Origin: Anaerolineae bacterium
GTDB taxonomy: Bacteria > Chloroflexota > Anaerolineae > 4572-78 > J111
DNA length: 40,665 nucleotides
NCBI GenBank assembly: GCA_020433805.1
Contig: JAGRBZ010000022.1
Location: 1 to 40,665 of the forward strand
Direction: 5' to 3'
Shown: in pieces, positions 1-9,024 of the stretch
Layout of the letters: the number at the start of each line of letters is the position of its first letter
How positions within the stretch are numbered: position 1 is the first letter of the stretch
Position numbers and translations under genes: made by a program
Notes under the pieces: model-generated
What the model was told of the DNA's origin: nothing
Databases searched by the model: none
The model's input: only the letters and a program-made list of their open reading frames with translations

Positions 1-57
1 AGTGCGTAATGCGTATTGAGCGCCTTTTTACGCACTACGCAATACGCAATACGCACT
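1..57. repeat. Iterated-word hairpin repeat (ACGCAAT type)
   Basis: The words TACGCAAT and TACGCACT recur through this stretch. Bases 1-18 pair with 40-57 at 17 of 18 positions, giving a long imperfect hairpin. It lies downstream of the solute-binding fusion gene and may continue past the left edge of the window. No coding sense is visible. Confidence 0.6.
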
Positions 58-141
58 ATGTTCTATGAAATGTTGTGGCGAAAAACAAATGACACTAACC
101 TAATTACCAATCTCCAATCTCCTAATACAGTAAAGTAATAG

Positions 142-179
142 TCGCTCCCAACATTCACGATTGCTCATGTTGGGAGCGA
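142..179 (-). terminator. Terminator-like hairpin after the solute-binding fusion gene
   Basis: A perfect 13-bp stem (142-154 with 167-179) and a 12-base loop sit 13 bases past the stop codon of the minus-strand gene. There is no clear U-tract after the stem, so it may act as an RNA 3'-end stabiliser rather than a classical intrinsic terminator. Confidence 0.5.
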
Positions 180-192
180 TGCGATCTTGCCA

Positions 193-2661
193 TTAACCTA
201 ATTTAAGAAAAGTCAATACCGTGTTGCCCCCACTATCTAACAACGTCAAGGTATTGGCTTCGAGACGGAAAGAACCGACCGTTGGGAGTGTGGAAAGGTA
301 CGTCGCTTCTTGCTCCATAATACCTTCAGGTTCAGCACAGAACTGTTGCGAAGAACTTGGCGGCGTAATCGCCAGACTCTGACCCGATACAACATACTCA
401 GCCGAATAGCTGTTGCATCCCCCCGATCCGTTGAGGGTATTGTTTACCCCAAAAGTAATCGCAAGGTTGGTTCCGTCTAACACCGGCGTACCGTTCGGCA
501 TGGTCTCAAGTACCCACGAGGTACCGAGCAGGGGATTGTCGGCCGGGGTTTCACTCACGCTCACCGCCTCCTCCTCAAAAGCATTTTGACCGTCGCTGTT
601 GAAGGCATCGACCCGAAATACAACTTGGCCCGGTTCGGAGAGGCTACAACTTTGCGAAGAACCCTCGAAGGGAGCATTGTCCAAAATGATAGCGCCGTTC
701 TGTTTTAGCTGAACCCGTGTTGTTCCGCCACCGGTGCGCCAGGAGAGGGTGACACATTGATTCACTTCAACCTGATTAGGCACAACCTCAAAGGCATTGA
801 TAATTGGCATTTCCGGCTCCGGGGTGGGAACCGGCGTGGCTTCTCCCTCGACGACCGTGATGGTGCGCTGGTTACGGCTGATGCCGCCCGGTCCGCTGGC
901 TTCAACGGTATAGTCGACCTTACCGCTGCCGGGCGGACAATCCTCTAAGCTGCCGCTCATGGGCGCACCTTCCCAGAGCGCCCTGTTGTTGGCCGCGAGA
1001 ACGACCTCGTCGATGTCACCCTGTACCTCCCAACGGATCTGCACACATTGCCCCACGGTAATCTGCGGGCTGGGATCGACAGAAAAGCGCGTGATGTTAG
1101 GCGCACCGACCACGGCCTCAACGGTAATGGTGATCTGTCGCACCTCAACCGAGCCATCTGTTTTAACAACGCGAAGCTCATAAATGGTGGTTACTGAGGG
1201 ACAAACCGTGCGGCTGTCTTGCCCGGAAACGCCATTATCCTGCCAACGTTCCCCCTGCGCATAAAAGTAAACTTCTCGAACATTATCGACATTCCAGGCG
1301 AAGGTGACACACTCACCCCGATTGATCGTAGTCCGGTCAACCGTGAAGTCGATGCCGGGGGCGGGCGTTTGGGTTGGAGCCGGGGTAGGCGTCGGTAAGC
1401 CCGGAACTTGAATGCCCACCGGGAAGCGCTCACCAAAGGCCTCATTGTCACCGGTCGTGAGCTGCCAGAAACCCTGATAAATACCCGGTTGCAGCGGCGC
1501 AAACAGGGGAAGCTCTAAATCAACCGTCTCACCCGGCTCAACCGGACCGCTCAGCGCAAGGGGTTGGCCCCCCATCTGGGCAGCGGGGCTGTTGCCGTGC
1601 GCATACACCAAACGGAAGCTCTCATCCCAGGTGCAGGTGCCTCTGTTGCGGATTCGCCAACCTTTTGTAAAAGCTTGTCCCGGCTGGAATTCGGGGGGTG
1701 CGGTCATGTTTTGGTCATCGAAGGTCAGGTGTTCAACCAGGCTTGAGCTGGCAAGACATTCCCCCGACGGTGGGCCAGGGGTAGGCGTCGGCCCGGCCAC
1801 GGCGGTGGCGGTTGGCGTTGGCAGCAGTTCAGACTCTTGGATGTCCAGGTATTGCTCCGCCAGTTCGGCTACCACGCCCTCACTTTGTAACTCGGCCAGA
1901 GCGCGATCGATTTGCGCTTTCAATGAGGTTGCGCCTTTGGGTAAGGCGATGGCCAGGCGCTGTGGGTTGAGACCCTGCCCGGCAATAGTCACTCCCTCGG
2001 TTGTGGCCACTTCTTGGGCGACGGGTAAATCTGTAATCAACAAATCAACCCGATTTCCCTTTAAATCATTGACAGCCTGATCGAAATTTTGATAGACGAG
2101 AAGATCTCTGGTCGGGACCAGGCCGGTATCAACCAGGTTGGTTCTGGCCCAGTTATGATGCACCGACTGGCTCTGGACGCCAATGCGGAAACCGGCCACA
2201 TCTTGCACTTGCGTGATCTGAGGGCCGGTTTCGTCAAGGGACAGGACTGCGTCTTCGGTCACCAGATAGATGTTTGAAAAATCAACCTCGGCAGCACGCT
2301 CCGGGTTGACGGAGATGGCCGCCACGGCAACGTCAATCTGATCAAGCTGCAAGGCATCGCCCAAACCGTTAAATGCATAGTTTTTATATTCCGACCGAAC
2401 GCCCAGACGCTGGCTGATCGCATCCATCAGAGCAATATCAAAGCCGTCGAGTTGAAAATCACTGACGTAATATTCGAACGGATTGTAATCGGCTGAGGTG
2501 CCGACCACCAGGTGACCGGCCGTTTGGACCTCTTCCCAGGAGGTATCCGGCGTCTCTACGGTGGCCCGGACGAAGAAATAGTAGCCTAACAGCCCTGCCA
2601 GAGCCAAAGCCAGCAAGGCCAGTAGGCCAACAATAATAAGTAGATTACGATTTTGCTTCAT
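193..2661 (-). CDS. Solute-binding protein family 3 / NBR1-Ig / META-domain fusion
   Basis: This is a 822-residue exported or membrane-anchored protein. Residues about 8-30 form one hydrophobic N-terminal segment without a lipobox. Residues about 42-275 match the family 3 extracellular solute-binding fold (amino-acid ABC type; 'ADYNPFEYYVSDFQLDGFD' near residue 57). A Pro-Thr linker leads to an NBR1-like Ig domain (about 300-415, with the 'W-x-I-x-N-x-G-x-C-x-W' pattern), then two or three further Ig-like repeats each with paired Cys. The C-terminus (about 706-822) is a META/HslJ-type domain ('GTSWVLE', 'GGCNSY'). No permease or ATPase gene is adjacent, so ABC uptake is not supported; a ligand-sensing or surface-binding role is inferred. 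The start is the ATG directly before the hydrophobic segment. The domain calls are strong, the function uncertain. Confidence 0.85.
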   Translation of the reverse strand: MKQNRNLLIIVGLLALLALALAGLLGYYFFVRATVETPDTSWEEVQTAGHLVVGTSADYNPFEYYVSDFQLDGFDIALMDAISQRLGVRSEYKNYAFNGLGDALQLDQIDVAVAAISVNPERAAEVDFSNIYLVTEDAVLSLDETGPQITQVQDVAGFRIGVQSQSVHHNWARTNLVDTGLVPTRDLLVYQNFDQAVNDLKGNRVDLLITDLPVAQEVATTEGVTIAGQGLNPQRLAIALPKGATSLKAQIDRALAELQSEGVVAELAEQYLDIQESELLPTPTATAVAGPTPTPGPPSGECLASSSLVEHLTFDDQNMTAPPEFQPGQAFTKGWRIRNRGTCTWDESFRLVYAHGNSPAAQMGGQPLALSGPVEPGETVDLELPLFAPLQPGIYQGFWQLTTGDNEAFGERFPVGIQVPGLPTPTPAPTQTPAPGIDFTVDRTTINRGECVTFAWNVDNVREVYFYAQGERWQDNGVSGQDSRTVCPSVTTIYELRVVKTDGSVEVRQITITVEAVVGAPNITRFSVDPSPQITVGQCVQIRWEVQGDIDEVVLAANNRALWEGAPMSGSLEDCPPGSGKVDYTVEASGPGGISRNQRTITVVEGEATPVPTPEPEMPIINAFEVVPNQVEVNQCVTLSWRTGGGTTRVQLKQNGAIILDNAPFEGSSQSCSLSEPGQVVFRVDAFNSDGQNAFEEEAVSVSETPADNPLLGTSWVLETMPNGTPVLDGTNLAITFGVNNTLNGSGGCNSYSAEYVVSGQSLAITPPSSSQQFCAEPEGIMEQEATYLSTLPTVGSFRLEANTLTLLDSGGNTVLTFLKLG

Positions 2662-2707
2662 GAATAGGTGCTTTTCCTCTATTTTTGGTTTCTTAGGGGA
2701 GCAAGGC

Positions 2708-2768
2708 GAAGGGGAGTAGGGAGCAAGCGGGTAGAATTAATTACGTCCTACTCCTTACTCCCTACTTC
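2708..2768. repeat. Iterated-word hairpin repeat (GGAGTAGGGAGTAAGG type)
   Basis: A purine-rich arm built from GGAGTAGGGAG-like words (about 2708-2734) faces a complementary pyrimidine-rich arm (about 2747-2768). It occupies most of the gap between the holin-like gene and the solute-binding fusion gene. The organisation resembles the ACGCA and AATTACC repeats elsewhere in the window, but the word differs. Confidence 0.5.
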
Positions 2769-2841
2769 ATACGTGGTTTTCCTTGAATACCGGTTTTTCG
2801 ATATTTTCAGGGTACAATGGCAATGAAATAGTAGCGTAGTC

Positions 2842-3207
2842 TTACCAGTTGTCATTCCCATGAACAAAGATATTCAAGATGCCGGAGACAATGCTGATAA
2901 TGAGCGCGGCAATAATCGTTGTCCAGAAGAAGCTATCGATGGTCAAGATCTCGGGCAAAAACCAATTGGTTAACGACAGCATCAAAGCGTTGACAATCAA
3001 GGCGAACAGCCCAAGTGTAAGAATAACCAAGGGACACGAGAGAAACATAACAATAGGCCGGATAATGGCATTAACCAGGCCATAAAGTGCAGAGATGATG
3101 ATCAAACTGACAAAATAATTACCATGAATCGCCATACCCGGCATCAGCCACGCAGTTAGAGCAATAGCGGCGGCTAAAATTACCCAACGAACAAGAAGAT
3201 ATACCAT
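2842..3207 (-). CDS. Phage_holin_4_2-family small membrane protein
   Basis: This 121-residue protein has four predicted membrane segments (about 6-24, 30-52, 56-82, 90-115). It has the conserved layout of the Phage_holin_4_2 (YvlD-like) family, including 'GLVNAIIRP' near residue 43. Despite the name, family members are usually chromosomal membrane proteins of unknown function and not phage lysis genes; nothing phage-like lies nearby. GAGGAG lies seven bases before the ATG. The gene is separated by about 100 bp from the WG-repeat gene upstream and by 180 bp from the solute-binding gene downstream, so it may be transcribed alone. Confidence 0.85.
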   Translation of the reverse strand: MVYLLVRWVILAAAIALTAWLMPGMAIHGNYFVSLIIISALYGLVNAIIRPIVMFLSCPLVILTLGLFALIVNALMLSLTNWFLPEILTIDSFFWTTIIAALIISIVSGILNIFVHGNDNW

Positions 3208-3308
3208 AATGTGCTCCTCACATTTAAAATAATTATGACTACGGTTTAGATCGATTAATATAGGCTTCTCGTCTGTCCATCAATTTGGACAGCATCTGTG
3301 TAACTGGA

Positions 3309-5597
3309 TTACGGCCCGATTTGAAGTGACTCAAGCATCGCATCGATGTCGGTCAGGTTCGGTGTAAAGGCACTTGTTTCAGCCGTGTCCAGTTGGTCAT
3401 TTATCTCCTGCAGATAGGTTTCAAAATCCGCTTCAAAGGCATCGTAATCTTCAATTAAACCCTCAACCGATTCAAAATCGCCAGGGAGAAGCGTGGATGG
3501 CGCGGGGTGGTAGTAGGCGACGTAATATTGACCGTCGTCGGTTAGCCCTTGGAAGGTATAAAAGACACCATGCTCGGTAATGGGCGTGGTACCCAGGCCA
3601 TAGTGCGTGATAAAGCGAATGCCCGACCCGCCGTCGAAATCCAGATATTTAATTCCGGCTTTTATCATTTGTTCTGCGTTACCAAAGCCGGGCAGCACCG
3701 GGATCTCATCCTCAACGCTTTCCGGTCGATCTTGCAGCAGCGTTTGCAACGCTTCTATGCGCTGGCTGACCACGTTATCTTCGGCATCCTCATAAATGGC
3801 TTGGTAAGCCTCTACGGGGTAAATGAGCAACTGGGCCTGATGTTGAGAAACGCCTCCCAACTCCGATAGATCTTCATCATCAAATGTAAATCTTAAATGC
3901 GCTGGTTCCCCGTCCAGGCTGTCCGATAGCTCCGGCACATATGGAACGGCAGGCCTAATCTCACCCCTTATTGTTTCCGCCACACCGGTTGGGTCGATAC
4001 TGAGTTGGCCGGCTGTAAGACCAATCTCTTCAAGGACGGCCTCGGGACCGACCGGCTGCCAGACCACAGCAATTTCAGCCGGGGTGATTTCCTCGGCTGT
4101 ATAGCCTTCATCGGTTCGAACAATATCGCCCAGGGCAATTTGGTCGGCCTGCCACACGGTGCCGGGCTGCAAATCACCCAGCAAGACCGAGCTATCTGAG
4201 CAGATGTAGTTGGATCGTTGGCCGTCAATGGTGGAGGTGACGCCCACCACAAATTGACACACTGCGCCATCGGCTAACTGAACCAGCCAGGCATGGTTTT
4301 CGCTATCGGCCTCCGCACTGGCCGCTTGATCAGGCAGCGGTTCGACGAGATCGATCTTGAAGCCGGGATCACCAACCAGCGGATCGGCTCCGCAGACCAA
4401 AGTTTGTCCATCGTTGGCAACCAGACAGGGGTCGTATATCGAAATTTCGTCCGGCTCATCCGACTCAACAACGCAGCGCCAGGCAAAATCGTCGGGGATA
4501 ATTGATGATTGGGTCAAACAGATACCGGCACGGGTTTCAGCCGGTACGCCGGGCAAGAACGGGATAATCAGCGTTGAGTCGAGCGAGGCCGCCGATACAG
4601 GCATCATGAAGCTAAGCGCACCGCTTGGGTCGATGTAGCCCCACTCATTGGCCTGTTCAACCCGGGCCAAGCCATCTTGAAAGGCGCGGGCATCATCAAA
4701 TTGGGGTTCGATGACCATCGCGCCGGTTTCATCAATAAAGCCAATTAAATCATCAACCCGGACAGCGGCCAACCCTTCTGAGAAGTTTTCAGCATAATTA
4801 AACTGGGGTTCTATAACCATCGCGCCGGTCTCATCAATAAAGCCGACTTGACCGTCAACACTCACCGCGGCCAATCCTTCTGAGAAATCCTGAGCAAAAT
4901 TGTAGATCGGCTCGATGACGAGTTCGCCCTCTTCATTAATAAAGCCCATCTGTCCGTTGATGAGAACCGCGGCCAGCCCTTCTGAAAATCCGGCGGCAAA
5001 ATCGAACTGGGGCTGAATAACCACCGTGCCGCTCTCGTCGATATAGCCGTATTCACCATCAACCGCTACGGCAGCCAGCCCATCGGAAAAGCTAAAGGCC
5101 GACTCGAACTGGGGATCGATGACAAACTGACCCTCTTGGTCGATATAGCCATAGTTTTGCCCCATTCTCACAACGGCTAAACCCTCGGCGGTAAAGGGGC
5201 GGGCGTCGTCAAATTGGGGTTCGATGACCATCGCGCCGGTCTGGTCGATGTAGCCGGCCTCGCCGTCAACAGCCACCGGGGCCAGGCCTTCTGAAAAGTC
5301 AAAGGCAAAGTCATATTGGGGTTCAACCACCACATCGCCGCTGGGGTCGATGTAACCGTATTGTCCATCCTGTTCGATTACGGCTAAGCCCTCGACAAAT
5401 TCGCCGGCAAAATCAAACTCAGGTTCAATCACCCACTCGCCGGCTTCGTCAACAAAGCCGTAAGTCAGGCTATCGGCGCTGTAAGGAAACAGCTTTGATT
5501 CGGTTTGCGGCAGCGGCGCAGCCATAACCGTGTTCAATCCAACGATACCCACCAGCAAAATAGCAGCCAGAATTGTAAATTTTATCGATTTTGTCAT
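3309..5597 (-). CDS. Secreted WG-repeat protein
   Basis: This 762-residue protein begins with a signal peptide ('MTKSIKFTILAAILLVGIVG', cleavage likely after 'VMAAP'). About nine WG repeats follow (residues about 45-345), each around 46 residues with a G-[YF]-[IV]-[DN]-x-x-G core followed by 'VI-P-F'. The C-terminal 400 residues include a Cys-containing middle part and a Glu/Asp-rich end that I do not recognise. I chose the ATG at 5597 because TAGGAGA stands seven bases before it and hydrophobic residues follow at once; an in-frame upstream ATG would overlap the lectin gene and lacks this. It lies 20 bases downstream of the lectin gene and is probably cotranscribed. WG repeats form beta structures used in binding; the ligand is unknown. 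Confidence 0.85.
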   Translation of the reverse strand: MTKSIKFTILAAILLVGIVGLNTVMAAPLPQTESKLFPYSADSLTYGFVDEAGEWVIEPEFDFAGEFVEGLAVIEQDGQYGYIDPSGDVVVEPQYDFAFDFSEGLAPVAVDGEAGYIDQTGAMVIEPQFDDARPFTAEGLAVVRMGQNYGYIDQEGQFVIDPQFESAFSFSDGLAAVAVDGEYGYIDESGTVVIQPQFDFAAGFSEGLAAVLINGQMGFINEEGELVIEPIYNFAQDFSEGLAAVSVDGQVGFIDETGAMVIEPQFNYAENFSEGLAAVRVDDLIGFIDETGAMVIEPQFDDARAFQDGLARVEQANEWGYIDPSGALSFMMPVSAASLDSTLIIPFLPGVPAETRAGICLTQSSIIPDDFAWRCVVESDEPDEISIYDPCLVANDGQTLVCGADPLVGDPGFKIDLVEPLPDQAASAEADSENHAWLVQLADGAVCQFVVGVTSTIDGQRSNYICSDSSVLLGDLQPGTVWQADQIALGDIVRTDEGYTAEEITPAEIAVVWQPVGPEAVLEEIGLTAGQLSIDPTGVAETIRGEIRPAVPYVPELSDSLDGEPAHLRFTFDDEDLSELGGVSQHQAQLLIYPVEAYQAIYEDAEDNVVSQRIEALQTLLQDRPESVEDEIPVLPGFGNAEQMIKAGIKYLDFDGGSGIRFITHYGLGTTPITEHGVFYTFQGLTDDGQYYVAYYHPAPSTLLPGDFESVEGLIEDYDAFEADFETYLQEINDQLDTAETSAFTPNLTDIDAMLESLQIGP

Positions 5598-5617
5598 TGT
5601 TATTCTCCTAAACGCAC

Positions 5618-6580
5618 CTAACGTATTCGCCAAAGTTGATTGTCGCTGCCGTGGCATGGATATTGCTGGATAGAGATTTTATCGTTGTTTGATGATCCGG
5701 GTACATCAAGGCATAAGCCGCTGTGTTTGGCGACGATCATATTGTATCCGCCGGACGCATGCCGAAAGGAAAAACTTTGGTTATCGCCGCCGTTACAGGG
5801 AAATTGTTGTATCAGGGCATGGGCTTGTTGGCTGAAGCCCTGAACATCCAAACACATCCCGCTAAAGCGCGAAACGATCCTGAAATAACCGTTTCCAACC
5901 GACTCTAAAGACCACGATTGGTTGTTGTTCCCGGTACAGCTAAATTGCTGAACCGGCGTTATCGTGCCTTGGCTGCCGCCCGGAACGTCCAGACATTTGC
6001 CGCTGTGTCTAACCTGAATATATTGGTTGTTACCGGAAGGGGGTGACGGTATCGGGGTGAAGCCTTTGGAACAGTTTCCTTGTCTGAGATCGTACCTGAG
6101 GTTGAAGCTGTTGCCGTTTGTAGAAGCGGTCAGTTCCTGGCCTCGGGATTCGTAGCTGTTTATCAACACTTGAAAGGGTACCACATAGTTGCCGCCCGGA
6201 GGAACAGACGGGTAATTCTGAGAACCGGTATAGTTCACGTGACCGCTGCCACGATGAACATTGCGCAAAGAAACCGTGCCCGGAGGGGTGGGTTGTCCGG
6301 TTGTGTTGGTGACATTGACGTGAACGGTGAATGCAGAACCACAGGTGGGGTTATTACTCTGTATAGCCAACCCATTGATGCTTGCTACGCCGGTCTGGGC
6401 CGCCGGTTTGGCGGCAAAACCATCGACTGGTCGCAGCGCAGCCTCGACCGAGCCTGGGTCAAGCGTTTCCGCTCCGGCTGCGATGATCGTTGCTTCTGAA
6501 TCATCTACCAAAGCGAGGGCGGTTGCGCCCGTTGCAAATAACAGCCCGGCCAAAAGGCCAAGCAACAGTAAACTTCTCAT
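5618..6580 (-). CDS. Secreted ricin-type beta-trefoil lectin domain protein
   Basis: This 320-residue protein has an N-terminal signal peptide (residues 1-25, Leu/Ala-rich). An Ig/CARDB-like middle region (about 75-170) has one Cys at each end. A C-terminal beta-trefoil (about 185-320) contains three repeats, each with 'SGxCLDV' and a QxW-type motif: NQSW, NQSF and NQLW. The second repeat has Phe in place of Trp. Such domains bind galactose-type or other sugars and are common on secreted enzymes, but no catalytic domain is present here, so it is likely a binding protein. AAAGGAG lies seven bases before the ATG. It forms a likely two-gene unit with the WG-repeat gene. Confidence 0.85.
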   Translation of the reverse strand: MRSLLLLGLLAGLLFATGATALALVDDSEATIIAAGAETLDPGSVEAALRPVDGFAAKPAAQTGVASINGLAIQSNNPTCGSAFTVHVNVTNTTGQPTPPGTVSLRNVHRGSGHVNYTGSQNYPSVPPGGNYVVPFQVLINSYESRGQELTASTNGNSFNLRYDLRQGNCSKGFTPIPSPPSGNNQYIQVRHSGKCLDVPGGSQGTITPVQQFSCTGNNNQSWSLESVGNGYFRIVSRFSGMCLDVQGFSQQAHALIQQFPCNGGDNQSFSFRHASGGYNMIVAKHSGLCLDVPGSSNNDKISIQQYPCHGSDNQLWRIR

Positions 6581-6670
6581 TCTTTAACTCCTTTGTTTGG
6601 CGATAACTACACAGCTACACGTAAAAACAGACGCTTACAATTGCAATAACTTTTTACTTCTCATATCTCC

Positions 6671-7771
6671 TTACGTATTTTCTTCACCTTTAGTTTCGAC
6701 AATCTCTGTAATTGCCGGCTTGAGCGGAACCTTACTGCCCATAGCGACAGCCAACCATTGGGTTTCCTCATAACTCGCCAGAATGAACTTCAACAGGACG
6801 ACAACCGGGATGCCGATAAACATGCCGACCGGCCCTAACAGCCAGGCGAAAAAGAAGAGCGAGAAAAACACGACAAAGATCGATAAATCGAGACCCCTGC
6901 CCATCACTCTGGGTTCGATACCCACACTAATAGCCACATTGATGATATAGTAACCGACAGCGGTGATAACGGCTGTTCGCGGTCCGTATTGCACCAGGGC
7001 CAGGAAGATGGCTGGAATCGCAGCCAAAACGGAGCCAAGGGTCGGAACGAAGTTCAAAAAGAACATGATCAAGCCCCATAGGAGAAAGAAATCCAAGCCT
7101 AAAAACCATGTCCAGAGGGCAATAGCGACACCTGTTAATAAGTTAACCCAACTTTTAAGCGCCAAGTATCGCGTAACGTCGATACTATAAAGGTTAAACT
7201 GTTTGAGTAACGGGTGATCCGGTCCTAATCCCGCTTCGATTTTAGCCGGCAAAACCGCCGCTTCGATGAGGACAAAACCGGCAATCAATAAAATAATAAC
7301 CGATTGGCCCACAATTGTGCTTAACCCTTGAATAACCCAGACCGCTGCCGTAATCATCGTTTGAGGTTCGATAAGTTCGAGCGGAAGAATCTCTTCCGCA
7401 TCGACGACGCCCCAATCCTTTACCAGCGCGACTACGTCTGCCTTCAGCAGTTCTAATCGGTCTCGATACGTATCCAGACTGTTAGTCAATTGCTCGATTG
7501 AATAACTCACGATGGAGGCGACGAGCAAACCAAGCAAGAAGACCACCAATACCATGATGAGTAGAGCTAACCAGCGGGGTGCCCCTTTCCGTTGGAGCCA
7601 GAAAAGCAGAGGGGTACAGAAGATAGCGATAAGCAAACCAACGAGCAAGGGATTAAGAACAGGCGTAATGTACCGAACGCCTAAAACAATAATGAGGCTA
7701 CAGGTTCCGATGAACAAGGACTTCATAAAGGGAGACCTTGCCATCGTGAGTTGTAGGATATCGTTTACCAT
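6671..7771 (-). CDS. AI-2E family transporter (first copy)
   Basis: This 366-residue membrane protein has the AI-2E/PerM/YdiK layout: an N-terminal hairpin of hydrophobic segments (about 20-85), a hydrophilic stretch (about 85-140), then further helices with the conserved 'NFVPTLGSVLAAIPA' motif near residue 240 and 'GRGLDLSIFVVFFSLFFFAWLLGPVGMFIGIP' style ending. The family includes TqsA and Na+/H+ antiporters, so a substrate cannot be assigned. It is the last gene of the five-gene operon, 21 bases after the SPFH gene. No good ribosome-binding site precedes the ATG at 7771; Met-10 and Met-16 are alternatives. It is clearly paralogous to, but diverged from, the copy at 9025-10347. Confidence 0.85.
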   Translation of the reverse strand: MVNDILQLTMARSPFMKSLFIGTCSLIIVLGVRYITPVLNPLLVGLLIAIFCTPLLFWLQRKGAPRWLALLIMVLVVFLLGLLVASIVSYSIEQLTNSLDTYRDRLELLKADVVALVKDWGVVDAEEILPLELIEPQTMITAAVWVIQGLSTIVGQSVIILLIAGFVLIEAAVLPAKIEAGLGPDHPLLKQFNLYSIDVTRYLALKSWVNLLTGVAIALWTWFLGLDFFLLWGLIMFFLNFVPTLGSVLAAIPAIFLALVQYGPRTAVITAVGYYIINVAISVGIEPRVMGRGLDLSIFVVFFSLFFFAWLLGPVGMFIGIPVVVLLKFILASYEETQWLAVAMGSKVPLKPAITEIVETKGEENT

Positions 7772-7792
7772 GTTTTTCGGGGGGAGACCCTG

Positions 7793-9004
7793 TTAGGTAG
7801 CGCCATCAACGCTACTAACATCAACTTCATCTGAAGCTGCTAATGAACCGCCCAAATCACGCAGCAAGATTGTGCGCACCAAAGCATCGGTGTTGCCGAG
7901 TTGTAATACTGCCCGCGAATTACCGGCCAGCGCTTGGGCCACGTGAAGCTGCTCACTCTGCCATTCCCACTTAACGGCTTCGGGAAACTTTTTCAGGCGC
8001 TCCTCTAATTTGGTCAGGCGCAGTTCCTCCGCTTCTGCCTCCAGTTCATAAACGCGGCGTCGGGCCTCGGCCCGCTGTACCTCCATTTGTAGCTCTTCCC
8101 GCTCACGCTCTACCTTGGCAATGACTTGCTGTCGGGCCAGAATCTCCTGATCCATTTGGCGGCGTAGCGCTAAGGTATGCCTTTCTGCCTGCTCGGCTTG
8201 CTGGAAAATAGCCAGTTGGCGCGCCTCTTGAGAGGCTACAAAATCAGCGGGGGGTTGGGCGTAGGTGATATTGATCTTCATAATGGTCACGCCATAGGGT
8301 TCCACATCGGCGTTGAGGCCTTCCTTAAGGTCGGTCAGATCTCGGCGAACCAAATCATTGACTTGATCCGAAGCAATCTGGCGAATCATCGCCCGGAGGC
8401 TATCCTGACAGGATGCCTGAAAGACCTGATCGAAATCGTCGGCCGAGATATTAAAAACAAAGCGATAGGGATCGGTGATGGAGAACGTGATCAGTGTATC
8501 CACCATCGCCCGCACGTTATCCTGCGTGGGCGCGTCGGTCACCGGCACGGTAAAGGGAATTTCGCGCCGGGTGACTAAATGGGTGATAATGGTCCACGGC
8601 ATGATCATATGGGTACCGGGGGTCAGCGTTCCGGTATAGCGTCCTCCCCTGGCGACGAGCGCATTGACGCCTTCGGGAATACGCACCCGTATGGCCCGAT
8701 AGAGGCCTAGCAAGATGATTACCGGGCCGGCAAGCACAGACAGGGTAACCAGCAAGGGTATATTCAACCAACTCCCAAAATAGATACCGGCGACCAGCAC
8801 CACCACGCCCAGGGCAAGAAGCTCCATCCGCACCCCTAACTGCTTTTCAGGCACAACCACAATAGGGATGGTACCGTTTGCACTGCGCGTGGTGAAGGCG
8901 GTCATCGCCTCATCAAGCGGTACATGCAGTTGAGTGAGTTGCGATTGGGGCATTTCCACATATTCTGTAAATTGTTCGTTTAATTCGTTTTGTTCATTAG
9001 CCAT
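7793..9004 (-). CDS. SPFH/Band 7 (prohibitin/stomatin-type) membrane protein
   Basis: The 403-residue protein has a polar N-terminus and a membrane hairpin of two hydrophobic segments (about 60-80 and 84-103). A Band 7 domain follows (about 105-260; 'IRVRIPEGVNALVARGGRYTG'), then a long Glu/Arg/Ala-rich coiled coil (about 255-345). SPFH proteins oligomerise into membrane rings that organise proteases and transporters. The operon context (a membrane zinc protease and two AI-2E permeases) fits that kind of role but does not prove it. GGAG lies about eleven bases before the ATG. Confidence 0.88.
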   Translation of the reverse strand: MANEQNELNEQFTEYVEMPQSQLTQLHVPLDEAMTAFTTRSANGTIPIVVVPEKQLGVRMELLALGVVVLVAGIYFGSWLNIPLLVTLSVLAGPVIILLGLYRAIRVRIPEGVNALVARGGRYTGTLTPGTHMIMPWTIITHLVTRREIPFTVPVTDAPTQDNVRAMVDTLITFSITDPYRFVFNISADDFDQVFQASCQDSLRAMIRQIASDQVNDLVRRDLTDLKEGLNADVEPYGVTIMKINITYAQPPADFVASQEARQLAIFQQAEQAERHTLALRRQMDQEILARQQVIAKVEREREELQMEVQRAEARRRVYELEAEAEELRLTKLEERLKKFPEAVKWEWQSEQLHVAQALAGNSRAVLQLGNTDALVRTILLRDLGGSLAASDEVDVSSVDGAT

Positions 9005-9024
9005 TAGCTCATAACTCCATGCAG

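Noticed and set aside
2842..3207. Prophage lysis gene suggested by the holin family name
   Set aside because: The Phage_holin_4_2 family is mainly chromosomal membrane proteins. No endolysin, structural or integrase gene is near.
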